DNA from: Symsagittifera roscoffensis | Taxonomy: Eukaryota; Xenacoelomorpha; Acoela; Convolutidae | DNA length: 64,000 nt | Assembly (NCBI RefSeq): GCF_963678635.1 | Contig: NC_087064.1 | Coordinates: 6,422,411-6,486,410 of the forward strand | Direction of reading: 5' to 3' | Part shown: in pieces, positions 25,006 to 37,198 of the stretch | Position numbering within the stretch: position 1 is the stretch's first letter | How the letters are laid out: every line of letters starts with the position of its first letter | Made by a program: the position numbers and the translations under genes | Notes under the pieces: generated by a model | Databases searched by the model: none | The model's input: the letters and a program-made list of their open reading frames with translations, nothing else | What the model was told of the DNA's origin: nothing

Positions 25006-25341
25006 AAAAGATCTTCGAATACGATCCCGCGATATTGGACAATGCTACGATCTCTACTTTGCAATGGGGTATTATAAAAATGTATCATCGCTGTTCATGG
25101 CTCTACAGTTTAAATGAAAAAAAAAAGCATCGCTGACGCTATTTTATAAGTTATAAATGAAGAAATCGTTTGTCTAATGCACGTGTCAACAAATTCGATT
25201 TTGAGTACATCCACCTTGCTTTTAGAGGCAATCCTGGCAATTATTCTTTTCATTTTGACGAAAAAAAAAATTGTTGAATTCAGTCTTACTAATTGAATTG
25301 AGTTTTCAAACAAAAAAAAATCGCCAACTAGTAGTATTCGA

Positions 25342-25413
25342 GGCTCTTTTCCAGTTCCCCCCCTTTGTTAAATTACAAAAAGAGATGTTCAAAAATTAAA
25401 CTGGAAAAGAGCC
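25342..25413. mobile_element. 72-bp MITE with 15-bp perfect TIRs and 8-bp target duplication
   Basis: GGCTCTTTTCCAGTT at 25342-25356 is the exact reverse complement of 25399-25413. GTATTCGA flanks both ends (25334-25341 and 25414-25421). The 8-bp duplication points to hAT or P-type mobilisation. A related left end occurs near 22047 ('ggctcttttccagtcccc') and a diverged one near 33650. Confidence 0.85.
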
Positions 25414-25421
25414 GTATTCGA

Positions 25422-27976
25422 TACTGGTGTATACTATTAAACTAGTATGTTGCCAAAACTAAGCTCTATAAAGAGCAAAAGAAGAATAAAATGAAATAAG
25501 CCTCGAATTAGTGAAAAATTAGTGAATAAGCCTCGAATTCGGCAACCACTCAGCTACGGAGGCTTAATCACAAACGCTAGCCACAAATACAGCTGAGAAC
25601 AGATGCTATGCAATTTCCAATGCAACAGAGAAATTTCCATATAAGCGAACACTATTATTTGCGAGTTAGGTTAGAAAAAAAGAAGGATCTTAGTAAGAGA
25701 TTTACGCTCGCAAGCTCGCTAGTGTGAAAACTGGATCTTCGAAACTAGAAGTCCACGTTTTTCCTGACCTTTACACTTTTGCTGTTCGATAGTGGAGCTT
25801 GCCTTCCTTTTAACAATGAAAATGAACTGGAAAAGAAATCACAAGCCAAACGGCAAAAAAATCAAAATTTAGTAAGAACAAATTTTAAGACTTTTTTCCT
25901 GAAAAAACAGAAAGAAAAACCAACTACTTATTCACTCGAAATAAGAAGAAAAGAAAAGAGAATACGAAAAAGAAGTGAACAACGCTCAAGGTAACAATCT
26001 TAAGCGCTCCGAAGAAAACAAAAAGGGCACTAGAAAAAGGACTGAGGAAGATATCCTCACAGAAACTCTTCCACATCTGCCATTAAATGGTGATAGCCGT
26101 GCCAGAGAAGCAGCGGGAATGAAAAAAGGCAAAAACTGTCGGCATATAATGGAAATGGCTAAAAACGGAATAAGCTCCCAAGTGGAGCACAATTTGGGGG
26201 AATCAACTCAGAAGCAGACAAAATCAGTTTTTCGATATCCCTTTTTCTGACGACAACTATTCTGAGAACAGTGTCGAAACTAGAACCAGATAGCCGAGCG
26301 GTGAAAGAGGTTAGGTCTATGTTCGGGGCGAAAAATAACGTCTCAACGAGGAGAAACTTTTATTTGGTCGTGAGACATCAAAATACATCAGGATGCTAGC
26401 GAGCTGGATGGACCGAAAAATTACTAAACGAAATCGTCTAAAATAGAATCCTCAAATGCGAAACCTTAAATAATCAATAGCAAGCTCTCCAAAAAACAAT
26501 CTATAGCAAACTCCAAATGAAATACTGGTGATATGTTAAAATAGGTGGTAATTTTGAGTATAGTGCATGTATTACATTTGAGAACTAATGCATAATATAG
26601 TCATTTCATTTTCAATCAAATATACATGCTACTAAAATAGTTTTTGTCATTATATTACTCTGCTATACGAAACTTTACTCACAAATATAAATTTTACACT
26701 TCTTTTGCCAAAAAGTTTGGCTGTTGAAACAAATTTTAAACACTGTTCAAATATAACAAAAAGCGATCCAGCAATTTGACTTGAAGCTGCCACCTATTAT
26801 AACATATCGCCGAAATTTTAAATTCTACTCTAAGTCTAATATCTACATCCAGTATGAGACATTCAAATTATCAAACAGCCGAACGGTACGTCACTGACTT
26901 CATATGCCAGTCAAAAGTTCCATCAATGTTCCGACCATTTGAAAAATGGGGGGAGGAACTTTGTAATCGCGAGTTTTTATTTTTCTTTTTTTTGTTTTCC
27001 ACTCAAAATCAGGTACCGCAGCCCTCTGTCGTTACTTAAATTTACTTAATTTTGCCTACAATAGCTCATTTCTGAATATTTTTTACTCAAAAAAGTTAGT
27101 TTTCTATCGCTCAGATCCTTTTAGCACACTACGCAGAAAAAACTAGACTTAATTGAAAAAACTTTTCTGTTGTAGTTTTTTTACACAGAGGCAAAGCGTA
27201 GCTTAGCACCATTTGCAATACAAGATAAACATAGCAGTGCAATCTAGCAGGCAGGAAAAGAAAGCCACTAAGTCCAGAAAAAAAAACACCTCAAAAAACA
27301 CAACTTAAAAAAATTCAAAATGTGGTCTTGAATCAAGTTCTCTTTGCCGCAAACACGTTCAGAAACACAATCGACGGTTATTAGAGAAAATTCGTAAAAT
27401 AATTAACCAGCAAAAACTGAGCCAACGAAACTTAAATAGTTTTCCGTAGAACAGAAAATTTAATTGTTGTCATGAAAAAACTTTCAACTATAAATTCTAT
27501 TCTAATAATTTTAGCATTTGCTGCGGTCCAGAATGAATCATAAAACTTATGCTTCCTTTGAAATGAGCCCAACTTAGGTCACTAAGCCGATAAAACAATC
27601 CGTTATCATTTACGCCGAATCGGTTTTTGAGCGTAAAAAAACAAAAACAGAAAATATACGAAGTCAAGCCTAGTACAATTAAAACTGAAGGAGTAATTCG
27701 AAACACGAAAAACAACTACATTGAAAATTGAGTACAAAAAAAAACAGTTCTTCGAAGTGGCAACTTGGCCGACAAAACATAAGCAGACAAACTATAGACC
27801 GACACTTTTTGGAAAGAAATATTTCCGGACACACATAGAAGTTTGAATTCAATATGAAGCAACATACAAGTGATTCTGCTTAACAAATTGTTAACCCGAA
27901 AAAAGCCTATGTTCCGGTTTAATAACGCTTGCGAATCACCGCAAAACTTGAAAAAGTAGTTTTACTCAATATAGCA
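25422..27976. other. AT-rich region upstream of FBXW5, no gene seen
   Basis: It contains a short-motif repeat copy at 25635-25735 and the 3' part of the ~400-bp repeat at 25735-25905. A tRNA-Ser-like fragment sits near 26288 (TAGCCGAGCGGTGAAAG). An untranslated first exon of FBXW5 could lie here but cannot be located from sequence alone. Confidence 0.45.
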
Positions 27977-28387
27977 AAACTGTGCTATGTCATGATTTAT
28001 TAAAGCCCTCTCAGTCGTAGTTCGAACGACCTATAAGAAAATTACTAAATTATCTGAGTCGAGAAAAACCCGTTTGAATTTTTTGATTTTTGGGCTACTT
28101 TCGAGCGAATGAAGCGAGCAATCAGGCTAATTTTGCTCAATTTAAGCCGCTTACAATAGCCTATTTCTGTTTATTATTTTTTTACTCAGTAAAGTTGGTT
28201 TTAAACGCCAGTTTGGGTAATAATCATCGGAAACAGTACCATAATCGGAAACAGTGCTATTTCAGAATCGGAAACGCTATAATCGGAAACAGTACTATGT
28301 CAGATTTATTAAAACCCCCTCAGTCGTGATTCGAACGAGAAAAGAAATGAATAAAATTATCTGTGTCGAGAAAAACCCGTTTGAAAA
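27977..28387. repeat. ~100-bp repeated block flanking an 18-bp tandem repeat
   Basis: 27977-28080 and 28293-28387 share 'gatttattaaa', 'ctcagtcgt', 'ttcgaacga' and 'gtcgagaaaaacccgtttga'. Between them, 28222-28302 holds four imperfect units of AATCGGAAACAGTACTAT. Confidence 0.7.
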
Positions 28388-28394
28388 AAAAAAC

Positions 28395-28470
28395 AGTTCC
28401 TGGTCAGATTCGAACCAACAACCTTTGCCGTCCGTCCCAGGCGTATTCTTCACCTCCAGCTAAGTGCATG
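28395..28470 (-). repeat. tRNA-like (SINE head) sequence
   Basis: Minus strand shows TTAGCTGGAGGTGA (A-box-like) and GGTTCGAATC (B-box). The same family recurs at 49737-49800 and truncated at 21787. Downstream on the minus strand the pieces share TTGTTAACCCGAAAA-type body sequence. Confidence 0.6.
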
Positions 28471-28472
28471 AA

Positions 28473-30181
28473 TTCAATTTGAAGTGCTACAATTTGAATT
28501 CATTATGAACCACGATTCTGTTGTTAACCCGAAAACAAGTCTGTATTCAGGTTTGATAATGCTTGCCAATCGCAAGCGCAATAATTATGGTCGGAATATT
28601 CTGCACAACTTGCACAGTAACCAGCTATCCTTGTTTTTGTGGGCATTTGCATTGCTCAATTTATCAATATCATGTAACAGCTCCGTATTTGCGGCTGGCT
28701 TACATGTTTGCTGGTTTGTATTTGTCTGTTTTATATACCACCTCGAGCAGTAGCTTTAAAAACTTTTGCAAGCTTATTGATGAATTCATATGATGAAATT
28801 AAAAACACAAACCTTTGCGCAAATTTTGCCCTGTAAAAAGCTGCACTGATAATTTATTGCTCAAAACACGTCAATTTCAAGAGCATTTTTATGAACATGA
28901 AGCAAAAAACTTTCACCAACTTGAAACCGATACCACCTTTAGCCTGAGCATGACAAAGCAGTTTTGCTCAGCACAATTATTGTCTAGAAAAACTCACTAA
29001 CGAATTATCTTTAACTAGGCGGAGATAACTCTGTTTTTCTAAAAAAAAGAAACAACAATGCATAATTAAAGCTGAACAAAAACGTTAATACAGCCATTTG
29101 TATGCGTGCAAAATTTATAAATATATTCCAATAATCACCGGTCCTCTCCACCGCCTAAAAATTGGATAAAAACTAATGGCGTAGGATGTTTTTCCCAATT
29201 GAAATTACATTAAGGCCGAAATTGGTATCATATTGAAACCCCTCTATTGGTTGTGGTTCTGATTTCAAAAATCTGGCAGGAAAAATGTCGGTATTCAGAC
29301 TCAACCAGATAAAAATTGCCGTTCAAAAGATCTGGCTTTTGATGAGAGGCTGACCTCGTCACTTTATTCTCTAAAGCTTTAATGATAATTTAGCATTTAT
29401 TACCCTCATTGCAGTTATTTCATTTATTCAAATACCCTTTACACTAATTTTTTTTTACTGTTTGTTGATTTTTTTCTTGAATCATTGAGGACGGATCATT
29501 TTGAGTTACTTTTACAGCAACTAGCCATCCCTGTTTATAAAAAATAAATAGCAAAATCATTTTGTTTGTTTTTATAAAATCCAATTGAAGTATACTCAAA
29601 GGGGAAAAATATATATACCCCGGGCACCCCAATAAAATCAGTTGCTCAGACTCAAGAGCAGAATGAAGCTTCGAAACAAATATAGCACAGAAAACTAACA
29701 TTCAGAGAAGGCGACGAAAATCACCAAACAGAAAAATTATTTAATTGAAAAAATTGAAAAAAAAACTGCCTCGACCAAAGTTTTTATGAGTGTCTCGACG
29801 AACAACTTTCAATTTGAGGAAAACACAATTACTAGCAATAACAGAATTCAGGCAAGAGGTATCTAACGGAAATTAACCCAACATTACTTAGGTAGAAGCC
29901 CGTTATGCAGAAAAAAAACTGTCACTAAAACATTAGCTAAAAGCTTTGAAATTCGGAAGCTTTTGTAACGCACCAACATTAAAACAGGTATGCATAAAAA
30001 TCTGTTATCTCTCTCGAAATGACGCAATACGAAGCAACTATGCCGATAACCCGTCGGCTGCAACTAACCCAGACAAATGAACCATTTAAGAGAAAAAAAC
30101 ATTGAACAGGAAGTTATACAATCGGAGTTATTTCTATCAGAGGAATAAATCGAAACGATTTTCAATTTTAAAAGAAACAAG
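28473..30181. other. AT-rich stretch, no gene seen
   Basis: Short open frames here show no family motif. SINE-body-like sequence ('gttaacccgaaaa...', 28515-28590) is the only recognised content. Confidence 0.45.
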
Positions 30182-30720
30182 ACTGCTCGTATCAGGGCGA
30201 AGCCCTGAATGTTCCGACTGCTTTTGAAGGTTTATGGAGCAGCAGTAATAACATAAAAACATTATATGAAATAATACAAAAAAAAAAATTCTAAAATTTG
30301 AAATTTTTTATGAAAATCATCCCCCCACACGCCATATAAAGTACAAAAAGATAGTTTTCGTTCCTTGTATCACATCAATTATGGCAAATAAGCTTCGTTC
30401 AACCAATTTGGAACGATTTATAAGACGGGTTAAATCTCCGCTTACGCGTTAATAGCGCGAATTATATCGCGCGTTAATTGTCCCAAATTGGTCAAAATGG
30501 CAATCTTTCAACCCTCATAACTTTACGAAAAATGATCACAGGTGAAATATCTTTTCAAATTTAAGCTCAGGACAACAATACCTTTTGAATGATATAAAAA
30601 AATTCCGTCAAAAATGGCTAGTTAAAAAGTGGAAATTTGTCTGAAGAAAAAAAAACCCACCCCGAGCACAAATATTCCGTTACTTTCGTATCGAAAGTCG
30701 GAACAACAACTTGAATCTGA
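30182..30720 (+). repeat. ~520-bp dispersed repeat, copy 1
   Basis: Matches 48440-48965 along its length in the same orientation. It starts near 'ctgctcgtatcagggc' and includes 'ccccacacgccatataaag', a near-palindromic block with CGCGCG/TTAA, and 'aagctcaggacaacaatacc'. No ORF or clear TIR. Unclassified mobile element. Confidence 0.75.
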
Positions 30721-33700
30721 AATAATTTCATGCTCTGTAAACTAAGCCGACAAAAACTAAGCGGTCATAATAGACCGACAATAGATTTTTTAAGAGAACC
30801 TCAATATCAAGAGTACTGATATAATTTCTACATAGCACAGTAGTAGCAGTGGCCCGTAGCCCAGTAGTATAATTAAAACTTTCGAGATTAATTACACGTT
30901 CATTGGGCACATTAATAAGTGCACGTGCTATTCAATGATTTAAGTGAGTTTGTCAAACAAGTTCTTAACCCAAAAAAAGTCTTTATACCGATTTGATATC
31001 GCTTGTTAATTCCAAGTCTAATATATTGAAACAAATCAATTTTAATCTTAAAGAGAGCGTCTAACAGTACACAAAAAAAGTATACTACCCGCTCATTCAA
31101 TACACCTTACGTTTGAAGTATTGCGTTAATACTTTACCCAGAACGTTAAAATCAAAGATGTTTTATGTTCGTTGAAAGTCACTTCATTTTAAAAAAAATG
31201 TTTTCCCGTATTGATCGGGCTCCAATAATTCCTAATTAAGCAGTACTAACGAATACTTGACGTAACCTTGGCGCAATAAATCGAAAATACGATCGATTTT
31301 TCTCAATTTTTCTGACTTAAGTCTGCCAATTACGACGTTGTTTTGAATTGATCTTTCATTTAAAAATGCCAAATTTTACAATTCGAGATTTTTGTCTGGA
31401 GGAAAGCGACAATTCGGTAGTCTATTCAAAGATAGTTAATTAATAAAGTCATGCGTTCATACAGCATCTTCTGTATACCACAAACTTCCATGTAGAAAGT
31501 ACCAAGAAGTAATTTTCAAATTTACAGGTTTCTTCTAGACGACTGATTTATGACTTCGAGAAATGGGAGCAAGTGGACAATTTCCCCCCTAAAGATTTTC
31601 AAGAAACCTTTCACTTGGTTGAAAGTAATATTTTTTATCCAATCAGATTTAAACATGTTACATGCAGGCCTTACTGTTCGAATTTGCCATTTAATTTAAG
31701 GAGATGGGGGGGGGGGGGGGGGGGCGGGGGATTGTTTACATGGGTTGAGAAAGGAAGATGAACAAAAATAATAGATATTTTAGATTTGTTCTCTCAAATC
31801 TAAAGTCGCCATTTCGGATATACTAAAGTTTCAAATCTTCTAAAGTTTCAAATCTCGTCGCGGTTGATTTTTACGTCGCGGTTGATTTCGCTTGCGCGAT
31901 CCGAGCCGATAAACAGTTGAAATCTAGGAAAACTTGGTTAACATCCTAATATATTCATTTAAACCATTCAAAGAGGCGAAGCTGCACTTCAAAACACAAG
32001 CACCTCTTGAAACAAAATGAAAGGGAAAATACGCGGAAATACGAACTTCAACTTCAAAAAAATCAATTACTAAGAGATTCGAGCGCTCTGAACTCCGGGG
32101 CGCTCGTAACTTATCTTAGAGCTGTTTGGCCTTGCTTTGAGCTACTTCATGCATATTTAGTTCACCAATAAAAAACAACGACAGGACCTTAAAACGACAG
32201 GAAACTTGGAAGACCAAATAAATTTGCATTCCTCTGTATGATTACGTGTTTCTATAACATTAGGCACGCCAATTTGTTCATGAACATAGCTAAGGTCAAC
32301 TTCTGTGTAAAAAACGCATTAGTTTAGTACAAAATTTGTACACAACGGCCGACTTAAATGATAGAAAAAAAATAGAAAACGACAAAATTGTTAGCAGGAA
32401 AAAATTCCAGCTCCCCCTTAGGAGACAGTTAATTCAGTTCCGAATCATTATTACTGTTTCATTAGTACAAAAGAAATTAGTGGAAAGATTGAATTCGAAG
32501 AGTAATCAACTAACGTTTAGGAACTCTATGCGTGATTCCCATGAGCCTTCGCGCTTCTTTTTTTTCACATTCAACCTGGAAATTTCAAACAAGTTTTGAA
32601 TAATCAATAACTTTCTCTTTGGGACGGCACAACCAGAGTTCTGACAGGGCGCGCAGTAATAAGCATGTGTGCCTATTAGCCTACAACAATCGCTAGGCGT
32701 TCATTCTGAAATAAAAATAGCCAACTAACAGTTGGAAAGATTCAATGAACGCAAGGAAACTGAAAAAAATGTCTTATTTGTTAAAAAACTTCAAACTTCT
32801 ATTTTCCAAGAAAAAATGTATAGCTTTAAAGCTCTTAGAACTTCAAGAACAAATTATGATTGATAATTTTTTGATACAAATAGATTATTTTGAGAAAACT
32901 GGTAAATTTTTCATTTCGCTGGTAAATCTGAATATTAAATTCCCCTTTCGAAATTAGAAGTCGATCACGGTTTTCGTGACTTTTACACATTTGCTGTTCG
33001 ATAGAGGAGTTTGCCTTCCTTTCAACAAAAACAGAACTAAAGAAATCCAAATTCAAACGGCGAAAAATCAAATTTGAGCGTGAACGAATTATGATTTTTA
33101 CTGAAAAACTAAAAAAAAATTATCATGACCAATTACCGAGCCTTCATCGACTTTTAAAAACTAGCCTGAACATTTAAAATCATTTTAAGAATCAGTTGGT
33201 TGCTTATTGAATTGAAATTCCATTTTTGTCGAATTACTTTTTCGGCATAGTGCACGCTGTTCAAAACTGCAAACTTGAGCAAATTAACTCCATTTTTGTT
33301 ACGTGTTCATGCTAATTGACACACATGCTAATAGGCAGGTACCTATTCTGATATCGCTAATTAGCTGCCGCAGACTTGGATTAACCGCTTTCATCCAACT
33401 ATGTTACCATATCTCATAAAAATCGGAAGAAGTCTAATCATTTGAAATTTTAATTCCAACTACTAAATATATACTACAATACAATTAAAAAAGCGGATTT
33501 AAAAATAGATCAGAAGCTTTGTCAAGACAATTTGAAATCAAGACATGATGCTAATCGTAATTTTTACTAGTATGAGAGATTCATGGTTTTTCTAAAATTG
33601 AACAGTTTCTACTTGCTCGGTGACAGAGAAGAACCGAAGACGCTTCTGGACTCTTTTCCACTCCCAACCTTCAAAACCCCCCCTTGACCTCTAAAAACTT

Positions 33701-34490
33701 TTATTTTCAGTAGTTTTCCGTAATAATATGGCTAAATCCGTGTTGTCACGCAGTAAATTTTTCAGGACATATCTTTTCTCAATAGTAAGTTTGTTCGCCA
33801 TGCGAAGTTTAAATACACTTTTTCACTACGCTGAAACAGTTTTTTGAAAATATGGAGGAAAAGAACCACAGAGCCTTTTTCTGTAATATAATCTGAGCTT
33901 GATGAAAACTCTAGGATGATGATCTGGTTTTACGCAGAATAGAAGATTATTGATTCAATTAAAACAAAAGAAAAGCAAAAATTTCTTAAGCTCAGATTGA
34001 TAGTGAAGTCTAGTTATGATAATGGCTAAGTTTTTGTCTGATAGTTTTATAAAAATGCAAAACATATCCGGGTGAATGAATTGATTTGGATTAAAGCCCT
34101 TGTTTTTTGAAAACGTGATAGCCCTTTGAGAAAAATCTAAGCTCTTTTCCAAATACTGAAACCATCCTGTGGTTGATAGCGGTGTTTAAAGAAATCGACA
34201 GCTCGCAAAATTTAAACGTTAGTTGAACTTGAATCAGTGCTTGCCGCAAACATAAACTGTTTTGTTTGGTAATTAAAGAAATTAAAAATTCCTTTGCCGG
34301 CTTTCGCATTAAAGCAGAAAGGTACGCACGCAACCATTGAATACTTAAAAATTAAAATCAGATAAGATTACAATTCGCCTCGCAATGTTTGTAAGCTTTT
34401 GTCTTTGGAAGAGCTGAGATTTTTGACATTCAGAGAATAGAAGTGTTTTTTTTCAAAGTTTATCGGACAACAAACGAACATTTGAAATAT
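30721..34490. other. AT-rich intergenic region, no gene seen
   Basis: It contains the ~400-bp repeat at 32704-33130 and a long G run at 31706-31724. No ORF shows a family motif. It lies downstream (3') of the GAB-like gene on the minus strand. Confidence 0.5.
32704..33130 (+). repeat. copy of the ~400-bp dispersed repeat
   Basis: Starts 'atagccaactaacagttgg' and retains 'cgaaattagaagtcgatcac', 'gctgttcgatagaggag' and the following blocks. Confidence 0.7.
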
Positions 34491-35468
34491 TCATAGCTTT
34501 GGTGACTGCTTCTCTTTACGAAGCTGTTCCCTTTCCGCTCTCAAATCGTTCACAATTTTCGTTCGGTCTGAATCGACTTGAGTGTACTCAACATCAGCAC
34601 GACGCTTTGAGTCCGGAGTAGATGTAAGTGATCCTGGCTTTGTGTGATCCAGAGATTTGGAAGCTTGAAGTCGAGGCTGGATCGGGGATCCCATATCTCT
34701 GGCTATATCAGCAGCTGAAGAGAAATTGAAACTATTTATATTTGTATATTGTATTGGCTTTGCCCCTGTATAACCTTGCGGCAAATTGTGATACGCTGGA
34801 CTGTCTGGGGCAAGTTCCGTGTAGTTAATTTCCTTTCGAGACCACTCGAATGATCGAGTGTTGTTGTTGTTGAGGGTGGGCCCGGCCGAAATCGGAAGAC
34901 TTGACGATATTCTGGATTGAGAGTGTCCAGACCCTGGCGTGCTCGAAACACTTTCTGAATGGTGAGCTACACTTTCGGCATCTGAAGCCGAATTCGAAGA
35001 ATTATAACTGTCATGACTCAATCTACTCGGCGACGGCGGAGACTCTATGTGATTCGGCTGTGGCGTGCTGAAGAAAGTTGGAATTTCGTCACGCTTCTTA
35101 GAAAATGACGTCACCGGACTCAAAGGCACAGATGATAAGACATCGTTCAGGTGACGAGTTCTCGGGGCATGGGTATTCGACCCACTTGGTAGAGTCAAGT
35201 TTGCCGGGCCCTTTTTCTTAATTTCAGACAAGGATCGATGACCATTGGAAGAAGTACTTGCGTTAGCGTTGTTTGCAGCAGAGTGCGAGGGTGAATTGAA
35301 AGTAGCAACATGAGGCTTTAACGACCTATTCACTGGAGGCGGCGGAGCTCCTCCCCTTTGCATGCCGTCAATTTCGTCTCTCGGTGACCCTGTTTTTTCC
35401 AATTGAGGCTTTTCGGGTACGAGATTCAAGTAGTGTTCATGCTTTGAATTCTGTCCAGGAATATTTAA
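34491..35468 (-). CDS. GAB-like exon 3: SH3- and SH2-binding motifs, stop codon
   Basis: Acceptor TTCTTTAG precedes LNIPGQNSKHEHYLNLVPEKPQ. It contains the proline-rich GRB2 site and the SHP2-type motifs, ends KQSPKL and TGA at 34491-34493. 978 bp, exactly 326 codons with the stop. Confidence 0.88.
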   Translation of the reverse strand, partial: LNIPGQNSKHEHYLNLVPEKPQLEKTGSPRDEIDGMQRGGAPPPPVNRSLKPHVATFNSPSHSAANNANASTSSNGHRSLSEIKKKGPANLTLPSGSNTHAPRTRHLNDVLSSVPLSPVTSFSKKRDEIPTFFSTPQPNHIESPPSPSRLSHDSYNSSNSASDAESVAHHSESVSSTPGSGHSQSRISSSLPISAGPTLNNNNTRSFEWSRKEINYTELAPDSPAYHNLPQGYTGAKPIQYTNINSFNFSSAADIARDMGSPIQPRLQASKSLDHTKPGSLTSTPDSKRRADVEYTQVDSDRTKIVNDLRAEREQLRKEKQSPKL

Positions 35469-36671
35469 CTAAAGAAAAACGGACAAAAAATGCTTTTAGG
35501 AAATCAACTTTACTAATACAATATTTGGAGTTTTACGAAAAAGACTTTTTTATTGAGCAAGTTTATCGAGAAAGCAAATTTACCTGAGGCTGGTAATGAC
35601 CATGAGCACCATTGTTCGCGCTGATATTTTGATTCTGAAGAGCTGCAGACTTCAACTGTAACGACTCATTCGGCGAAGGGAGCATCCCGTATCCATATTC
35701 TTCTTGAGTCTGGTACTCAGTGGTATAAGATCCTATCCCAGTACTTGCATACGTCGCTCCATATATATCATCTTGATGATTGTTATTTGGATTTTTCGGA
35801 GTTTTGCGTCGTGGTTGGGGCGCATTCGTATCCAAAGAGCCATACACTTGATTGTTCAGTCTAGACTTGGGGTCATGGTCAAAATACTCAGCTGCAGCCG
35901 ATGAGTTATACATTTCTCGGCCGTACTCCTGACCAGGCGATGCGTCCAAACTCTCGTATGGAGTTACAGAGCAGTTTGTCTGAACCTGATGTGCAAGGTC
36001 GATTGAAAAGTTACTTCGCATCGCAGAGCTGGATACTTTGGACATGCTGTCAGCAGACTTGTAGTAGTTTGCATTGGCCATCATCGGCCTTGGCGGACCT
36101 GTGTTATCACTGAAAGCGTCATTATACTCGCCATCTGCGTTAGCGCTTCTAATGTCACCGTGAGACCCAGAACCATTACCATCCTGGTGAAGTTGATCGC
36201 GAATTGTAGCAGGTGATGTGCTACTAGTGGCCGCGAATCCACAGGACTCACATATTTTGTGCACCCACTCTCGCATCTCCGCCTCTTTCTTGCTGAGAAG
36301 GAAGTATGTGCGGCGCGGAGTGACAATGCTGAATGAGAACATCTTTTCAAAGCCTTTGAGAGTGTGGCCAGATTCAAGGGTCAGACAAGTTGCCATGTCA
36401 ATGAAGCCTTTCATTTCTTCCTCGTCCGCTAAAATTGTGAATTACATTAAATTTAAGCACACATTAAAAGTGTAGAATTTAAAACTACACAATCTTCACC
36501 TTTGGACTTGCTGTTGGTCCTATAGTATCTGAGAAGTATTGAGCCATTTGCTTTGCGGTATAGCGTAAAATATCTGTCTCGCCATCTTCGTCGTTTACGC
36601 ATTTGATCCTCGGGTGGACTCTTTTTCAGTACACCATAATGAATTGTACCCTTAGCGTCGCCTGATATCAT
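34491..36671 (-). CDS. GAB/DOS-family docking protein, three exons
   Basis: GAB proteins are membrane-recruited scaffolds downstream of receptor tyrosine kinases. Exons on the minus strand: 36671-36500, 36428-35584, 35468-34491; GT/AG junctions agree in phase and give about 664 residues, near the size of human GAB1. The N-terminal PH domain opens GVLKKSPPEDQ and ends with MREWVHKICESCGF, the GAB-type ending. PPPVNRSLKP is a PxxxRxxKP GRB2 C-SH3 motif. C-terminal VEYTQV and INYTEL fit the V/I-x-Y-x-x-V/L SHP2 SH2 motif; YLNL, YHNL and YTNI are YxN GRB2-SH2-type sites. I see no YxxM PI3K motif. The symbol is left blank because GAB paralog assignment is not possible. A start further upstream is possible (acceptor at 36699/36698). 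Confidence 0.88.
35584..36428 (-). CDS. GAB-like exon 2: second half of PH domain and Tyr-rich linker
   Basis: Acceptor TTTTAG precedes ADEEEMKGFIDM; donor CAG|GTAAAT. After the PH domain comes a Ser/Asn/Tyr-rich disordered linker with many isolated tyrosines (PYESLD, VYGSLD, IYGATY). Confidence 0.88.
36500..36671 (-). CDS. GAB-like exon 1: first half of PH domain
   Basis: ATG at 36671 starts MISGDAKGTIHYGVLKKSPPEDQ; donor AAAG|GTGAAG. The frame is open back to a TTTTTAG acceptor-like site just before 36698, so this could be an internal exon whose upstream partner was not found. Confidence 0.8.
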
Positions 36672-36704
36672 ATTGCTAGCTACTTTACATTTTTTATCCT
36701 AAAA

Positions 36705-37124
36705 AGATTAAACAAATTCTCAGCACGGTTTTAGACAAAGAAAAAGCTCCACAGTCACAAATTCAATTGAATACCTGCATGAAGTATACACTTACTATGA
36801 TGTTGTTGTGATAAACTTATTAAATAGTTTCAGTTAAAAAAGAATACAAGAGGCAGCCGTGGTGGTCCCAATAGTCAATGTTGAAAAGTTTGATCACGAC
36901 GATATTTTCTCGATTACTTATCACTGGACACTGATTGGAACTACACTCTGGACGGCTCCCGACTTGCTGTGTTCACCATCCCAATTCCCAATCAGCTGAG
37001 TTCATTCCAATTTTGTTTATTTATTTATTTTTCTTAGTCTCTATACCTTATGATCAAAATAGTAGGTGCTAGTTCTCTTTACCATTCCATCAATAAACTT
37101 GAACAATCGGAACAAGATAAGCTT
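36705..37124. other. upstream region of the GAB-like gene
   Basis: No exon could be supported. The 36840-37010 part is less AT-rich than its surroundings and unexplained. Confidence 0.4.
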
Positions 37125-37127
37125 GCT

Positions 37128-37198
37128 GATCCTGTTCACTCTTTCCCTGGCCTGAATCTTGGCCTGAATCTTTCCCTGGCCTGAATCTTTCCCTGGCA
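37128..37198. repeat. short minisatellite, 17-bp unit
   Basis: Units of CTGAATCTTTCCCTGGC, one of them shortened to 12 bp, repeat in tandem. The repeat forms the left edge of the open frame at 37185-37532. Confidence 0.75.

Noticed and set aside
28484..28793. Small hydrophobic ORFs
   Set aside because: Overlapping frames over SINE-body sequence; no conserved motif or splice context.
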